NCBI GenBank assembly: GCA_911728455.2
Contig: OU452229.1
Span: forward strand, 15,410,076-15,474,075
DNA: 64,000 bases
Reading direction: 5' to 3'
From: Marthasterias glacialis
Taxonomy: Eukaryota > Echinodermata > Asteroidea > Forcipulatida > Asteriidae
Both the position numbers and the translations under genes were made by a program. Below, piece after piece: positions 27,901 to 40,900 of this stretch. A model generated the notes under the pieces. The model was not told where the DNA came from and made no database searches. It was given only the letters and a program-made list of their open reading frames with translations. Within the stretch, counting starts at the first letter, position 1. The number at the start of each line of letters is the position of its first letter.

Positions 27901-30900
27901 CGCAGTCAGGTACATCTTTGGGTGGTGTGCTGCCCGGCCAATCGATAGTCACACCGGGTATGGGATGGTACACTTTGGCTACACCATCGTAATGTCCTGC
28001 AACCTGCGATAAAAATAAAAACAGAGAGAAAAATCTTAAACAATTTCTACAATAATGCAGTTCCTCGAAAATGTACTATCGACAGAGGGCGCCCCACTTA
28101 AAGTGCTGTATTTTGATTAATTGCACAGGTCACTATGCATTGTTTGTGTAGTTTTTGTAACCAGTTATCGACTGATGACGTGTATACTTGTCAATATGTT
28201 CCGAGCCAGCTCATTGATGACGTGTGTTTTGTATTTTTACTTTTATTTTTATTTTGATTTATTTAATTTTTTTAAAAGTATTATTTATATGTATTTTTTT
28301 AATTGTATTTATAATTTTTTCTTTATTTTCACTTTTAGGTTTCTTTTTTTAATTCAATGACTCAGCAAACGTCACAAACTTGCAACTTAGGGTGAATCCA
28401 CACGAGGGCGCCCTATTGAACGGAGCAGATCTTCAATAGACCAAACTAGCTAAATTAAATAACGATCACTGTTTATTCGAGTTTCACGTTATGTAAATTG
28501 TCAGTAAGGCTTTTGATCAATGATGGACAATGGACGCACCTAACAATAGAGTGAGAGAGAGAAGTACTTTGAAAGGGTCGTTCAGTTGCAGTTGTTTTTC
28601 TTTCCAAACTGCGTTTTGCTTTGGTTTGCAAAGATGGCTGCTCACAGCTTGCCAACCATAGGTTTGCAATACCTTTCAGTAGTAAGTGACATGTTTATAT
28701 GTGTACTGTATTTACCGCAGTACTGTTCACATTGCAGGGAATGGGTTCGACATTTTGAATTACACTTGCACATAAGCCCAGATATTACGTATTTAGATTG
28801 ATTTTTCAAAATTCTCTACGATTTGTTCCTCTCACACAGATTTTTCGTGATCTTCTTTCAAATAGAGCAGCAGTCGTAAATCGAAACAAAGTGAAACGCT
28901 GAACTTTCTCTAAAAAGATTGTAGTCATGTGTCTGACCTATACAGAGTGGCAAATAAGACGGCTTTACGGGTCTATTGCAGCAATCGCTTGTCGCCTACC
29001 CTCACGTTCATTCATGACAAGGTGTCATACGCACACACGATAAAACACTGCCCGCTGTGAACACAGGCCGTTGTACTTAAAACAAAAGAAAGAAGTTAAT
29101 ATCCATCGAGAATGAATTTTGGAAAGACGCCATTGGCTGATTACCTGAGCATGTTCTTGACACTAGAGTTGGTATTTGAATGGGGTGGTGGATAAAACAT
29201 GGGGCCTGTCTTGTTGGCCTGGTGTACTTGCACTCAAAACTTTACTTTATTGTTAAAAATCCTGCGATGAACTTTCACAACAGTATAAAATTAGTAGTTT
29301 TTATATAAACGATCGGTGAATGACATTCCTTGAGCTGACGTCTTGTGAGAATTAAAGAAACCATCTCGTATAGACGATACACTTCTAAGGTAGAAAAAAT
29401 GCACATGTATACCGATATTTTAGCTAATCAAAGAGACAACATCCACACGACATCAACGTGTTAACATTATCTATTTCCATCAATCAATGACTAAGTATAA
29501 ACATTCGATCGCACTGACATTTTTGTCAACTGAAACTATGATCATCATGCCAAACACTGTTTTTAACCCCAATAACCTCGATCTAGATAATGCAACGTGG
29601 TGGGAAAATCTTCATATAGTTACATGTAACAAAAATAAGCTTGTAATCGCTATGGTCTGTTTTTTGTTGTTGATAAAATCGTCACAAAAATATATTAACA
29701 TATATATTACTTCATGCAGGATGCATTAACACTGAGTTTATAATGTCCATAACCTTCCCGTAAACACCGTGAATTTCTTATATCTAAAACAAAGTGAATC
29801 AATCTGATAGCATTTACAAAATAACATGTAAAACCCTTCTTTTTTAAACCATGGACAAACCATGGATATATCAATAATATATCCTGTAGTTGGACACCTT
29901 CTCTTTATTTTTTTCTCCATTTGATTCGTGTGTCACGGTTTTATTTTGCGTAAGTCTTGACCACGCCAATGGGAATTAACGCTACACAATCCCGCTATGG
30001 AAACATCATTAGATGGTTGCTCGATGACCTTGCCCAACCTGAAAGGAAATCGCAAGCTCCTGATTGGCGAAGATAAAACATCGCATTCATCGAAAGAAAG
30101 AGAGAGAGAGGGAAAAAATATCCTCAGACGGCACGAATTCTCTCTTCCACTTCACCACCAAGGCCACCCGAAGTCATCGATTTGTCACTGTGTGGTAAGA
30201 GCCATTACCGCCGCCGATGCAAAAATTATTTTACGGTTTTTCCCTCTCAACAGCGATTCTACGTTTTTTTCGCATGGTTTTGGAAGGGTTTTCTTAAGGC
30301 CGTTTGTAAACAACGGGGATTTCACCTTGGAGGGTAGACTGCGAGCAAAATTGCATCTGGATGCAGGGGTCATATATTGCTGTAAAAGACGACGAAGACC
30401 GCAATCGAGTCCATAGGACCGTTCATGCTACAAAAGTAAAGCTATAACGGTTGTATATAATGTATATACTTCCGAAGGCATGACTACCAATAACTACGAT
30501 CCCACTTAATACGTGTTCCTCTATCTGAAATCTACAGATCATAAGTTCTGGGCTAATCACCTTATTAATGTGGCCTACTACGTATCCATAAAACGGGACG
30601 GAACTTTGGCAAATAGACGCACATACATGAAGGGCTGTTCCTCCCTCTGGAACCGTGTGCTGTACATAATGCAGCTCTCTGTGCGAAGCATGGCTGTATG
30701 TCCATAGAGCAAGGAGATTAAACGTTGCGTAGGCATTTCTCAAACCTTGACTTTGGCTCAGGCTCAAACCAATAATTCATCCATCAATTAGAATCCTGTG
30801 CAGAGAGCATGCAGTTAAAATAGCTGACAGAGTGTAAAATGGGCCTCGAGTCGAGATTTGGTCACCCCGTATGAAAACTAACTGTTCCTTTTACAGTTAC

Positions 30901-33900
30901 ACCAGAGGGTAACAACATTCCAGATTGCGGTGCCTGTACGTTCTTCTCTTCAAAGTTTTGAACATCGAAATTGTATACTCTCATCTGTATTACCAATTAC
31001 AGATTTATGTTTTCTGAAAAATGTTGACAGCTGGTTGTTATATTACCGAAGATTTTGTAATTTGTAGGTTTTATTAGATGCCCTGTCGCCGGAGATTGAA
31101 AATATAGAATGTACATGTAAGGTATATCCACTATAAACATCAACCATGATTTAGCATGGGCCTAGGGGCCTAGCCTAAAGTTCCAAAAAGAACCCGTGAT
31201 AATATGATATATATTAACTGACAAGTAGTCTAATTTTTAGACCGATATAGTAACGGCAAGGAGCACTAAGGGACCTCATGTTAATTCACTTCACACTTTT
31301 CGCATCCCCAGGTTCAAGATTATCTTGTTATCATCTGTGTACCCAAGGAGATAAACATGAATCAACAAAGTTGTGAGCAAGGCCAAACACCAGAATCCAA
31401 CATGACGCACTGTACAGATCATGAACACTACATCACCTATACAGCAGACCCCAGATGGCGATAGGGGGCACGTGACTTTCTCATTGGAAAGAGATAACGA
31501 GAAAAACGGATGAGGAAGACGGATTCCTTTGTAACGATAAAAACAAAATTCTTGTCAACATCATATTTCACATGTCCGACTTCGGTGCAAATCTAAATAC
31601 CCCCACAATCACTGAGGATAAGGGTGTGGTGTGTTTGGTTCTTAGCGACGACACATAAAGAGTGAATTTTCAAAACTTAAGTGTATAGGTCTTGTATTGA
31701 AAGTGTTATTAATTCAAATTACACAAATCAGACACTGAAAAGAAGTAAGAGTTATTGAGTTGTTTCACTGGCCTTGAACTGTCACCAGAAAACGAATACC
31801 TGGCATCACTGTCATCGACGACGTCAAAAGCGCCAGACATCACGTCACGCGATTTAATTAAGCTCGTGGTTGCTGAAGCAAGTTGCTGTTAAAACACTGG
31901 CTCTTCATGTGCAGGGGGCAGAGGGGATTGGTGTGGTAATTGCCTCTCACCTTAGAGTGAACCGGGAACGGCCCCTGTATAAATTTATTCCCATGTCGGC
32001 TCTCGTCCAAATGTTCACGATATCTTTGACATGTTTCTATTCAGACATTTTGAGCTATGCGTCGACGTAAATGACGTCAACAAGAAGTAAATAGAATCCT
32101 CACTGAACAAATGTTTAAGTTAAAGAGAACGGGAAGATTGTAACTTATTTGGGCGTGGAGTTTGTCTTACCTTGGGACAAATTGCTGCAAACAAATAGTG
32201 CCTAGGTGATTGCAAGGGGATCGTTCACTTCCTTACTATTAATCTACGGGTATCCAAAAAGGAACCAAGTAGAAAAGAGTGTTTGCATTCAACTAGATCG
32301 GCCGCGACATACGACACCATATGTTCTTTATACTCGATCTCATTCCTCGCGAGATGGAGTGAGGAAAGAAGAAAGAAACATAAGCCTCTAGAAGCATCTT
32401 GCCTGATGCGACGGGAAATCTGGCCGGAAACAAGAAGACACTGTGTGTGGGGTTTTCCCGCGTGAATAGGAGGACAATTTAGTGTTTACTCTACAGCGCC
32501 AGTCAGAATCGAATTCATGGCACAACGTCTTTTGCCAAAGATTCACAAACCGTGACCAAACGCGTCATGAGCCTCGGATGATGCTGGGCCATGCCCATTT
32601 ATACACAGAGGACGACGACGAAGATAAATTCAGCCACGTTGGCAGCGCCCCAACTCACAAGGGCAACTAGTGTTTGTTTTTAAGCTGTTTCAAACACGGA
32701 GAGAACGGTGGAAATAACACGTGCCTGGTTCCCCTTGATGATACATCTTAGATGTTGCTGGCCGTAGCTGATTCTTTAAAGACCTATATTACAACAGCGT
32801 CAGGAGGGAAATTCAGCACTGCACGCTAACACAATGCAAACATTTTGTTTGTATGAACTGCATACTTAAAGAGAAAGTACATCCTACACCCTAACTGTAG
32901 CTGACAGTAAAAAAAATCACTAATTAGTTAATAATTAGTTAATAACTAATTAAGTTTTTACTCAAATCTTTGCTCTTTTTGTATAGTCCATCCTCATATC
33001 AACCCAAACAAACAGTACAAATGTTAGTTATTTGAGAAACTTCGTTAAGCCTGTTTAGCTGGGGAATACTTCACCCCAATAACTTTGTTTATCCCTATGG
33101 GTCATAATATACCGTGAACTACATTTGATTTTTAATTTTGCAGACCCTCAGAAGACAAAATAACTCCAAGAAGATGGAAAAAACAAATGTTTTGGATTAG
33201 TTCAAACAGCGTGTTTTCATTTTGCCTTGTCAACAACAGCTGTGCAGACGAAGGGTGTAGTTTGATATCATTACCGGTGAAGAAAGATGCCATCAAATTA
33301 GGTGGCCACTACGTTTTACTGCTGAAAACAACGGTAAAATGGTTTAAATTTTGTCATGACTTTTCTGCACGATCACACTGGGCTTATTACGTGTGAGGCA
33401 ATCGAGATAGGCTACGGTTATTTGTTGGATCTACAAATGCTATCTCCTCGACTTTGACATTATTTCAGATGAAACCATTTCTCTGGATGATTGGTACGCC
33501 TACAATCATTATAATCAGATTGAAACAATCGATTTTCATCGATAATTACGACTGTCACAGTTCCCATCAGTAGCTATGCAGTTTCACTGTGGCATGCATT
33601 CTTGTTTTATTTATTGAGTTTATTTATAACTTGATTTATTTACGGTGAGACCATTCTACCAAAAGTTTGTTTTTTCAATGGGCCGTGAAAACATACATTA
33701 AAACAGAGTAAAAACGAAATGAACAGACATCCTTACATTGAAAACATTCATAACTACAATTAATTATTTGTACATTTGTATGTTTTTCTCCAAAATTATC
33801 TTCAAATGCAAGAATGAAAACATCATTGTAAATTATCTTCAAATGCAAGAATGAAAACATCCTTGTAACTCTTTAAACAACAATGATTTGATACAACTGG

Positions 33901-36900
33901 GGAATTTAATTAAATAATCCCCTGGCTGTGGGTACGCCGAATATATACATGTATTTATATAGATATGGATATATATATGTATATATTTATATATAAATAT
34001 TAGATTTTTACTGACAAGGATCTAGTTGATTGATTTCGAAATAAATGTGGATAACCCTCTGCTGACAACAGCCATTGCTTTTGATAAACTGGAGAGATTT
34101 ATAATTTGCTGACATAGAGTTGGATGATTGATTTGTAAATAGAATTATAATGTCATCATATATTTGGCTTTGAATTTATAACGGGATACCACTGAAGCGG
34201 TACACCAACATCCGAGACATATTAAAGTCATTTTCATCAAACTAAGGTTAACTGGTCTTCGACTGAAAAAAAACCCCTGTCATAACTAACTGGTGTCATA
34301 ACTAACTGGAAAAAAATATTGTCTTATAATTATTGAAAACCTGCTCCTCTTCTTATATACAGTAACCCGTTGACATTTTCAATTACTGAAGCAATGTTTT
34401 TTTCAAGGCTTGTGAATGCCTAATTTTTAAAAATGAAGATGGTTCCCTCTCCAGCTCTTTCCAATTTATACAGGTTACAATAGTTACACGGTCGATGCTT
34501 CAAATCGTTCAATGAGTTAGGGTTCGGCGCCCGCATACAGCTTAATCCGGTGTAAATTTTTAAAATTCGTTACAAAAAGGGAAAAGTATTACATTAGACC
34601 TGATGGGAAAGTGGTAAAAGAATTGAATTGTTTACGGCATGTTCACAGACGCAGTGAGGTGAAAGATCTAACCGAGGTATCAAACGAGTTCACGGCCGAG
34701 TGACCAGGTTCATTGACAGTGGGCAAACTGTTGAAGAACCAGGCATGCTGTTCTTTTAATGTGGTCTCAAGATTTGTTTTCAACCGTTTCTCAAAATTTG
34801 AAGTTCCTGTATTGGGGGGTAAGTGTTATGTAGTGTTATGTTCAGACCTTGACTAATGTTCAATAATATTTACGTCAAAAATGACGTTAAAATTCGACAT
34901 ATTTTGAACGGCTTTATGCACTCGCAAGGACTACCCAAGTCTAATATTAATATGCCCTATAAAATCAGTCTAACAGGAAGCAAAAACATATTACAGGCTG
35001 TTGTGATGTTGTATTAAAACTCCAAGGTTAATTTTGTTTCCGACGAGTTCCTACTTTTATCTGTGACAGGTATTACCTAATGTGAGAGAGTTGTTTCAGT
35101 TTATTGATAAATCTGAATCAATTGTCAATGCATTCACATTGCAATCACATAACACAAACTACATGACACCTACGTCGAGTCAGAGAGCAAGGCTTGCACA
35201 AGTCACCAAGTAATCTTAAATGGACAACCAGTAACGCTTGGTGGCGTTCCTCATCACACCAACTCAGAGACATGCATTAGAGAGTTGCAACCATTTTTTT
35301 TTAAAGGTGTAATAATGACCGCATCTAACTCTTGCATATTCCTCAATGTAGTAATATCGGCCCTGGGGAATAGTAAAACATGTACTTGGTGCTTCTGCTA
35401 ATGTCGCAACTCTCTATTCACAAGGCTCTGCATTACAAGTATTTGATACTCACCGTGAATACGCCATTTTCGATATCGGTCATTTCGAGCAGCGAATAAT
35501 CGGCCTCTCGGTCACCGTTAGCGTCGATCGTCACGTTTCCCATTATACCTATAAAAAAAAAAAAATAATTAAAAACACACACATAAACGACAGTTTTGTT
35601 AATGAGACAATTACGAATGAACGTTTCAAAAGTAAAGGTACATAATAATAATAATGAAGGTTCGTTCATTCTACTTAAGTTTGCATCATATAGACCGAAG
35701 CAGACGGTATTTACAATCGGTTAAGCTTTACAGTATTAATTGGCCCATCTTAAATAAAAGGCAGTAACATTTTGGACTATTTGGACCAACCGATCTTTCT
35801 AAACACCTCAAAGTCAAAATACATTCCCCTGTATACATTTATAATAATGGGCAGCAAAATGCCACCATAGATTACTTAAACGGAGTTACCAATACATGTA
35901 GAAACTACAGAAATTAGAGCAGTCACACATTAGCGACTACAGTCCTTGTGTTTCCCATGATTCTATATGGTTCTTAACTCAGTGCGTTTCCAACGTACCT
36001 CTGCCGCTTTATCATCATGACAAGATTATGTTTGATGTACGCTGTATGTATGTGGGCCCATGTGATGAAGTGAATTAATTTTGGTATATAAATATTTGTT
36101 CGAAAACGACAACTGAATCTTGTTTTAAAAAGTATACTTAACATAAATAAACACGACTCTCGGTTTCAAGATTTTTCAACAGCAGAACTTCCTCTTGTGA
36201 AAAGTTAACCACTCGTGTCTTTGGTGGTGTGATTAAAACCTACTAAATGCACGGAATGTCACCGCCTTCAAATAGGCACACGCATCCGCAAAAACAACAT
36301 TATCAATCAATGTTCACAGACCCATGTTACAATGGTTGTAATATGTAACATTATAGGCTAATCAGCTCATGTTTTCTCGCTTGATGAACAGTAGAGTCTA
36401 AACATTTCCTGAAGTTGATACTAAGGTTAACCTCAACAGGCAGAGACAACGAATAAGAAATATGCAACAGTCTCGCGCATCGCAACCCCCCCCCCCCTCG
36501 GTTCTATATATTGAATTTGGCGTCCAATCTTGAATTAACAATCTCTGAAACAGAATCAGTGCCTGTAAATGGTGTCCCCAATGCCCGGGCGTAGAGACGA
36601 GAAGAGAAAGGGGAAGAAGTGAAAGACGGAGCCGAAAATCCTGGTTCATAGGTTGATCACTTCCGAGTCGGAAGTGACCAACCTATATACTAACACTATT
36701 GGAGCACACGTCATGCACTTTATTCAAGTCCCTCCATGCTGTACCAGGTACGTGGTTACAATCTTATACTTAATAACCAGTCATCCGAAAAAACCTTCAA
36801 GCACGACAACCAGTTATTTGCTTGTAAAACGAAATAAACTACCCTAATACAACCAAAATAATGCAGATCATTCGGCTCCAACGAATGAGGCATTTATAAA

Positions 36901-37763
36901 CATTTAACAATGTCTGAAACCTAACTTAACTGCACAATAGAGTTGTATAGCACAATTATAAGAAACCATGTAAAAGATGTAGGCCCTATGTTTAAATGGG
37001 AGTTCATATGAACACATTCCATCCGACCCTACAGTGTCCAATCTGTTTTAATCTTATTGGATCACGTGAAATTTGTCGTCTTTAACCTTGGACAATTCAC
37101 AGCATTCTCCATAAAGAGTCTACATTACTGAGGCGAAATCTATAGTTTGTTTTAATGTTTATCGAAGTGACGGGTTACTTCTAACAGACAACTGTACAAT
37201 CCCTAAGTTTTAAACTTAATTTGTATTTTCTTTTTGTTGCTTCTTCTTCTTCTGTTTCTTCTCATTATTATTATTATTATGTATGCCGGGGCGGAAGATG
37301 TGGAAGACATCATAGTTTTAGAAGTTGGATGAAAACCCCAAATGGGGGAAAACCAACGCAATCAGCCCAGGGACTGAAAACCAGTCCACAATGCAAGGTT
37401 CCGGTCCAAGACGGGATTCCAACTGGGGCCCATAGAGGTAAAAAGGCAGTGAAGCAACTACTGATATTAAGCCGACCTAACTAAGAGAGGATTTCCGTGT
37501 GAGAGCGTTCCTAAGTTACCTTCAAAAGTTCTGTTCCACATCCGATGAGTCAAGGCTTTGCCGTCTCGAGGGTCTTCGTTTGCTTCCAGGGTCTCGTTCA
37601 GTGCCATAGCATACAGAATAACCGCATCGTGGAAAGCACCTACAAATGTGTTGACCTAGAGAGAGACAGAGAGGCAAAACAATATTATTAAGCAAGGGCC
37701 ATCACTTTAATTGTGACAATGTTGACGAAACCTGATTATCAGTGGCCGAATTTGTCTACAGTT

Positions 37764-37800
<37 letters not shown>

Positions 37801-37951
37801 CTTTTTAACACCGAGTTGTGGGGACTCCCTATTGTTGTTCTATTATTCCCTTTTCTAAAGAATCCCTCTGTGGGGACAGAGTTTGACAAAGAAAAACGTT
37901 GTGGGGACCTTTGTTCCATTGTATAAATGTCCCCACAACGGTGTGTGTGCC

Positions 37952-37987
<36 letters not shown>

Positions 37988-40900
37988 TAATAAAAAATAA
38001 ACCGCCGTAAAAAAAATGAGTGCTCGTTTTCAAGCAGAAACTCGGTCGCCTTGGGAAAGGAGTCCTATATCATTGTAAGCGAAATATGACCAATTTTTCA
38101 AGGCCTAGCTTTCCAAACCTACCTAAAATTGAGGATCAATAAACCCAAGGTACAACATTGGATCCTAGTTTAACATTTCCTATAACTATTGGCCCGTCAA
38201 ATCTGCCATTTACATTTTCACGGCACATTGATTCACTCACTTTTTAGTGGGGTGTACCAATATTAGCCAATAAGAGGTCTTCCTTTGACCTCAGTGAGGG
38301 CGCTGTTCGGGCTTATGACGTCATATGCAAGGGGTGTATGTTGGGACCCATTTCAGTGTAAGATTTTGTTTCTGTCACATGCTATAAAAAGCAATGTACG
38401 CGGGCACCCCGGGTTTCCATCAACTATTGCAACTATTTTAGATATAACTATAACATAACTTACTAGCGTGTTTCTGCTGAATATGCTATTATACTACTCG
38501 GAAATCCTTTAACAACTTTAGAAATCTATAGGCCTACACACGCATACATTGCTCAACCCTTTATTAATCAATTGATTCCAAAGCCCAAAATAGACTTTTA
38601 GAGATACATTGTAATACCAACGGAGGAGTAAACTAACAATGCTTTAAAACTAACCTCTAGTTTCATAAAATGATACATGTTCTTATGTTGAGGAAAAACC
38701 AAGGCTGGCATTGGTCATGGGATGACAATTATTTAATAAGTGGGTTATAAAAACACACGGTCGCCGAAACGAAGGTGAAGTACGTAATAGGTATATATTA
38801 AACAGAATCAAGCTGTGGGCCATTGTTGCAACAGGAACGAACAGGAACTCGCCATAAACTACGTCACACACGACACCACTGTCTTACATTAACAGGCCTC
38901 AAGTTCAAAACTTAAGTCTTTTCAATTCTAAAACGTGCATTTACGACGGTGTTCGGAATTGTCTTTCAAACGAAAACAGCCAGTTACTAAACACTGTACA
39001 CAAGGGCATTGTTATGGTCGTGCCTGCATCCGGTTGTAAAATGTAGCATTTTATTGTCAATTCGAGGTAGGCATACTCAAATCCTAACCTTGCGTGTAAT
39101 AGCCGTGTTTTATTCAATGTAATTTCCTACCCTCAACAACGAACCTTTACTTTGATCAGAAAGTCATAGTAGGGCACTTAGCTAGTTTGTAAGATAAACC
39201 ACAGAGCTGTATGTTTAACCCATGACGTTTGTTTAAGTCTCTATGAAGGCATGGTAGCACGAGACAATTTTGGACCCTATTTCAACAACCCGTATAATGT
39301 TGACACTCAAACCTGTCATTATACAATTGTTGTCTGCTGTGATGTGGTCCATGCTGTTTTGGACACCCGAGGGTGCCATTGGCCCCCCGAGGGTGTCCAA
39401 AACAGCATGGACCACATCACAGCAGACAACAACTGTTTTGTTATACCATTGTATTATATTGCAGGATTGTTAAAAAAGCTTACCGACATAGTTTGCAGAC
39501 GACAATATTCAATTGTCCAGTGCGTCCATTGCAAATTGTTTATCAACCAAAATGTATCAACTGGTCCCTATCGCGAGCATCATATCAAAAGTACAGTAGC
39601 GTGCATAGTACCAGTGGTTGCTCAGTAACCTCTTTCTCAGGTAGTACCGCTAATGTGGTTGTACAGATCAGTGGGGACGATGAAATAATGTTCTGAGAAC
39701 GATCTAGGTAATGGACGTGGGCATCATGACATACCTCTGTTTCGGGTGTATTTGCCAACTTCAATATACATATCAATGGGGACGATGAAATGAATTTTCT
39801 GAGGACGATCTAGGTAATGGACCCCGACATCATCACTTTTTGGGGAAGACATGAATTTTGTATTATGTCACGTGATTGGTTCTCGACCAATAAAAATTCA
39901 CAGTCTAATACCATGGTAAAACAAACGTTTTTGAGAGCCTCCAAATCACTGAAGAGGATAGGCGCCTAGTGGGGTGCACCCATAGAGTTATATATAAGAA
40001 CTAGAGGGTGTACAAAACCATGCGACGCGGCCCGACAAGGAGCATTTTTTTTACCATTTTTACCAAATGCAATTGACCCATAGGGATTTTCGCCCATGGT
40101 GGGTCAGCGGAGTTCCGCGCGTGACATCGTGAGTGCTCCCTCTAGTTTGTGTAACTCAGTGTACCATATTATACGCCATTGAGAAGTCTCCCTTTGACTC
40201 CAGTGAGGGCGCTGTTCGGGCTTTCGACGTCATTATGCAAGGGTCAGTAAGTCTATTGTTACTACATGTATACTTAAAAGTAGGATGTAAGTGGATTTGT
40301 TTTTCTTGGGTGGTCAGTGAATGGAAAAATGTTACTTCTACATGTTCTAGATCAACGCATCGCAATTGTCATCATAACTGACAGCTGGAATGTTCATGAC
40401 ACTCCTGGGCTCTATCCAAACTATTAAGTCATTGGATCGGAGTCGGAACAATATAAGTCTGTGGCATCGATGCTCAAATAACCAGGCGGTATGTTAAAGG
40501 GGGTAATGTGCATGGTTTGGTATTATAGTACTTTGAAATAAATGACACCCTTTCACATTACTGTAATCAAACACAGTAGAATCACGTGACATTAATGTTC
40601 ATCCAAACATTTACTTGTTTTTGCATATTAAACCTTGCATGGTTTACATCCCGTTCATTCACTTGCTTTACATCTTTATTAAGTGGGATTTGAAAACGAA
40701 ACAAAGTTTGCGGTGTCACTACGTCGCCGTAGTTATCACTCTGTAGTAAGTTGAGGTGGTTCTGAAAAGAACATTTGGTTTAACAACTTGACGTTTCGAT
40801 CAGTATGCTCTGATTGTCTTCAGGAGAAGACGATCAAATATTTTGTGTGTGGGTGTGTGTGTGGGTGTGTGTGTGTGTGTGTAGTTATGATTATCCGGGG

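Larger units (their letters stand above)
28004..35453 (-). other. 7.4-kb intron with low-complexity tracts and small tandem repeats
   Basis: Contains a T/A-rich tract (28227-28355), palindromic ttaa/attagtt sequence (about 32918-32953), a possible third copy of the dispersed hairpin repeat (33380-33530), a 37-bp tandem duplication (33795-33868), a TA-rich tract (33940-34000) and a 17-bp tandem pair near 34280-34311. Overlapping frames at 29997-30416 (plus, 139 codons) and 30423-30767 (minus, 114 codons) show no domain or splice support. Confidence 0.65.

Noticed and set aside
29997-30767. Frames of 139 codons (plus) and 114 codons (minus)
   Set aside because: No domain, motif or splice context recognised, and length is within chance expectation for a 64-kb window.
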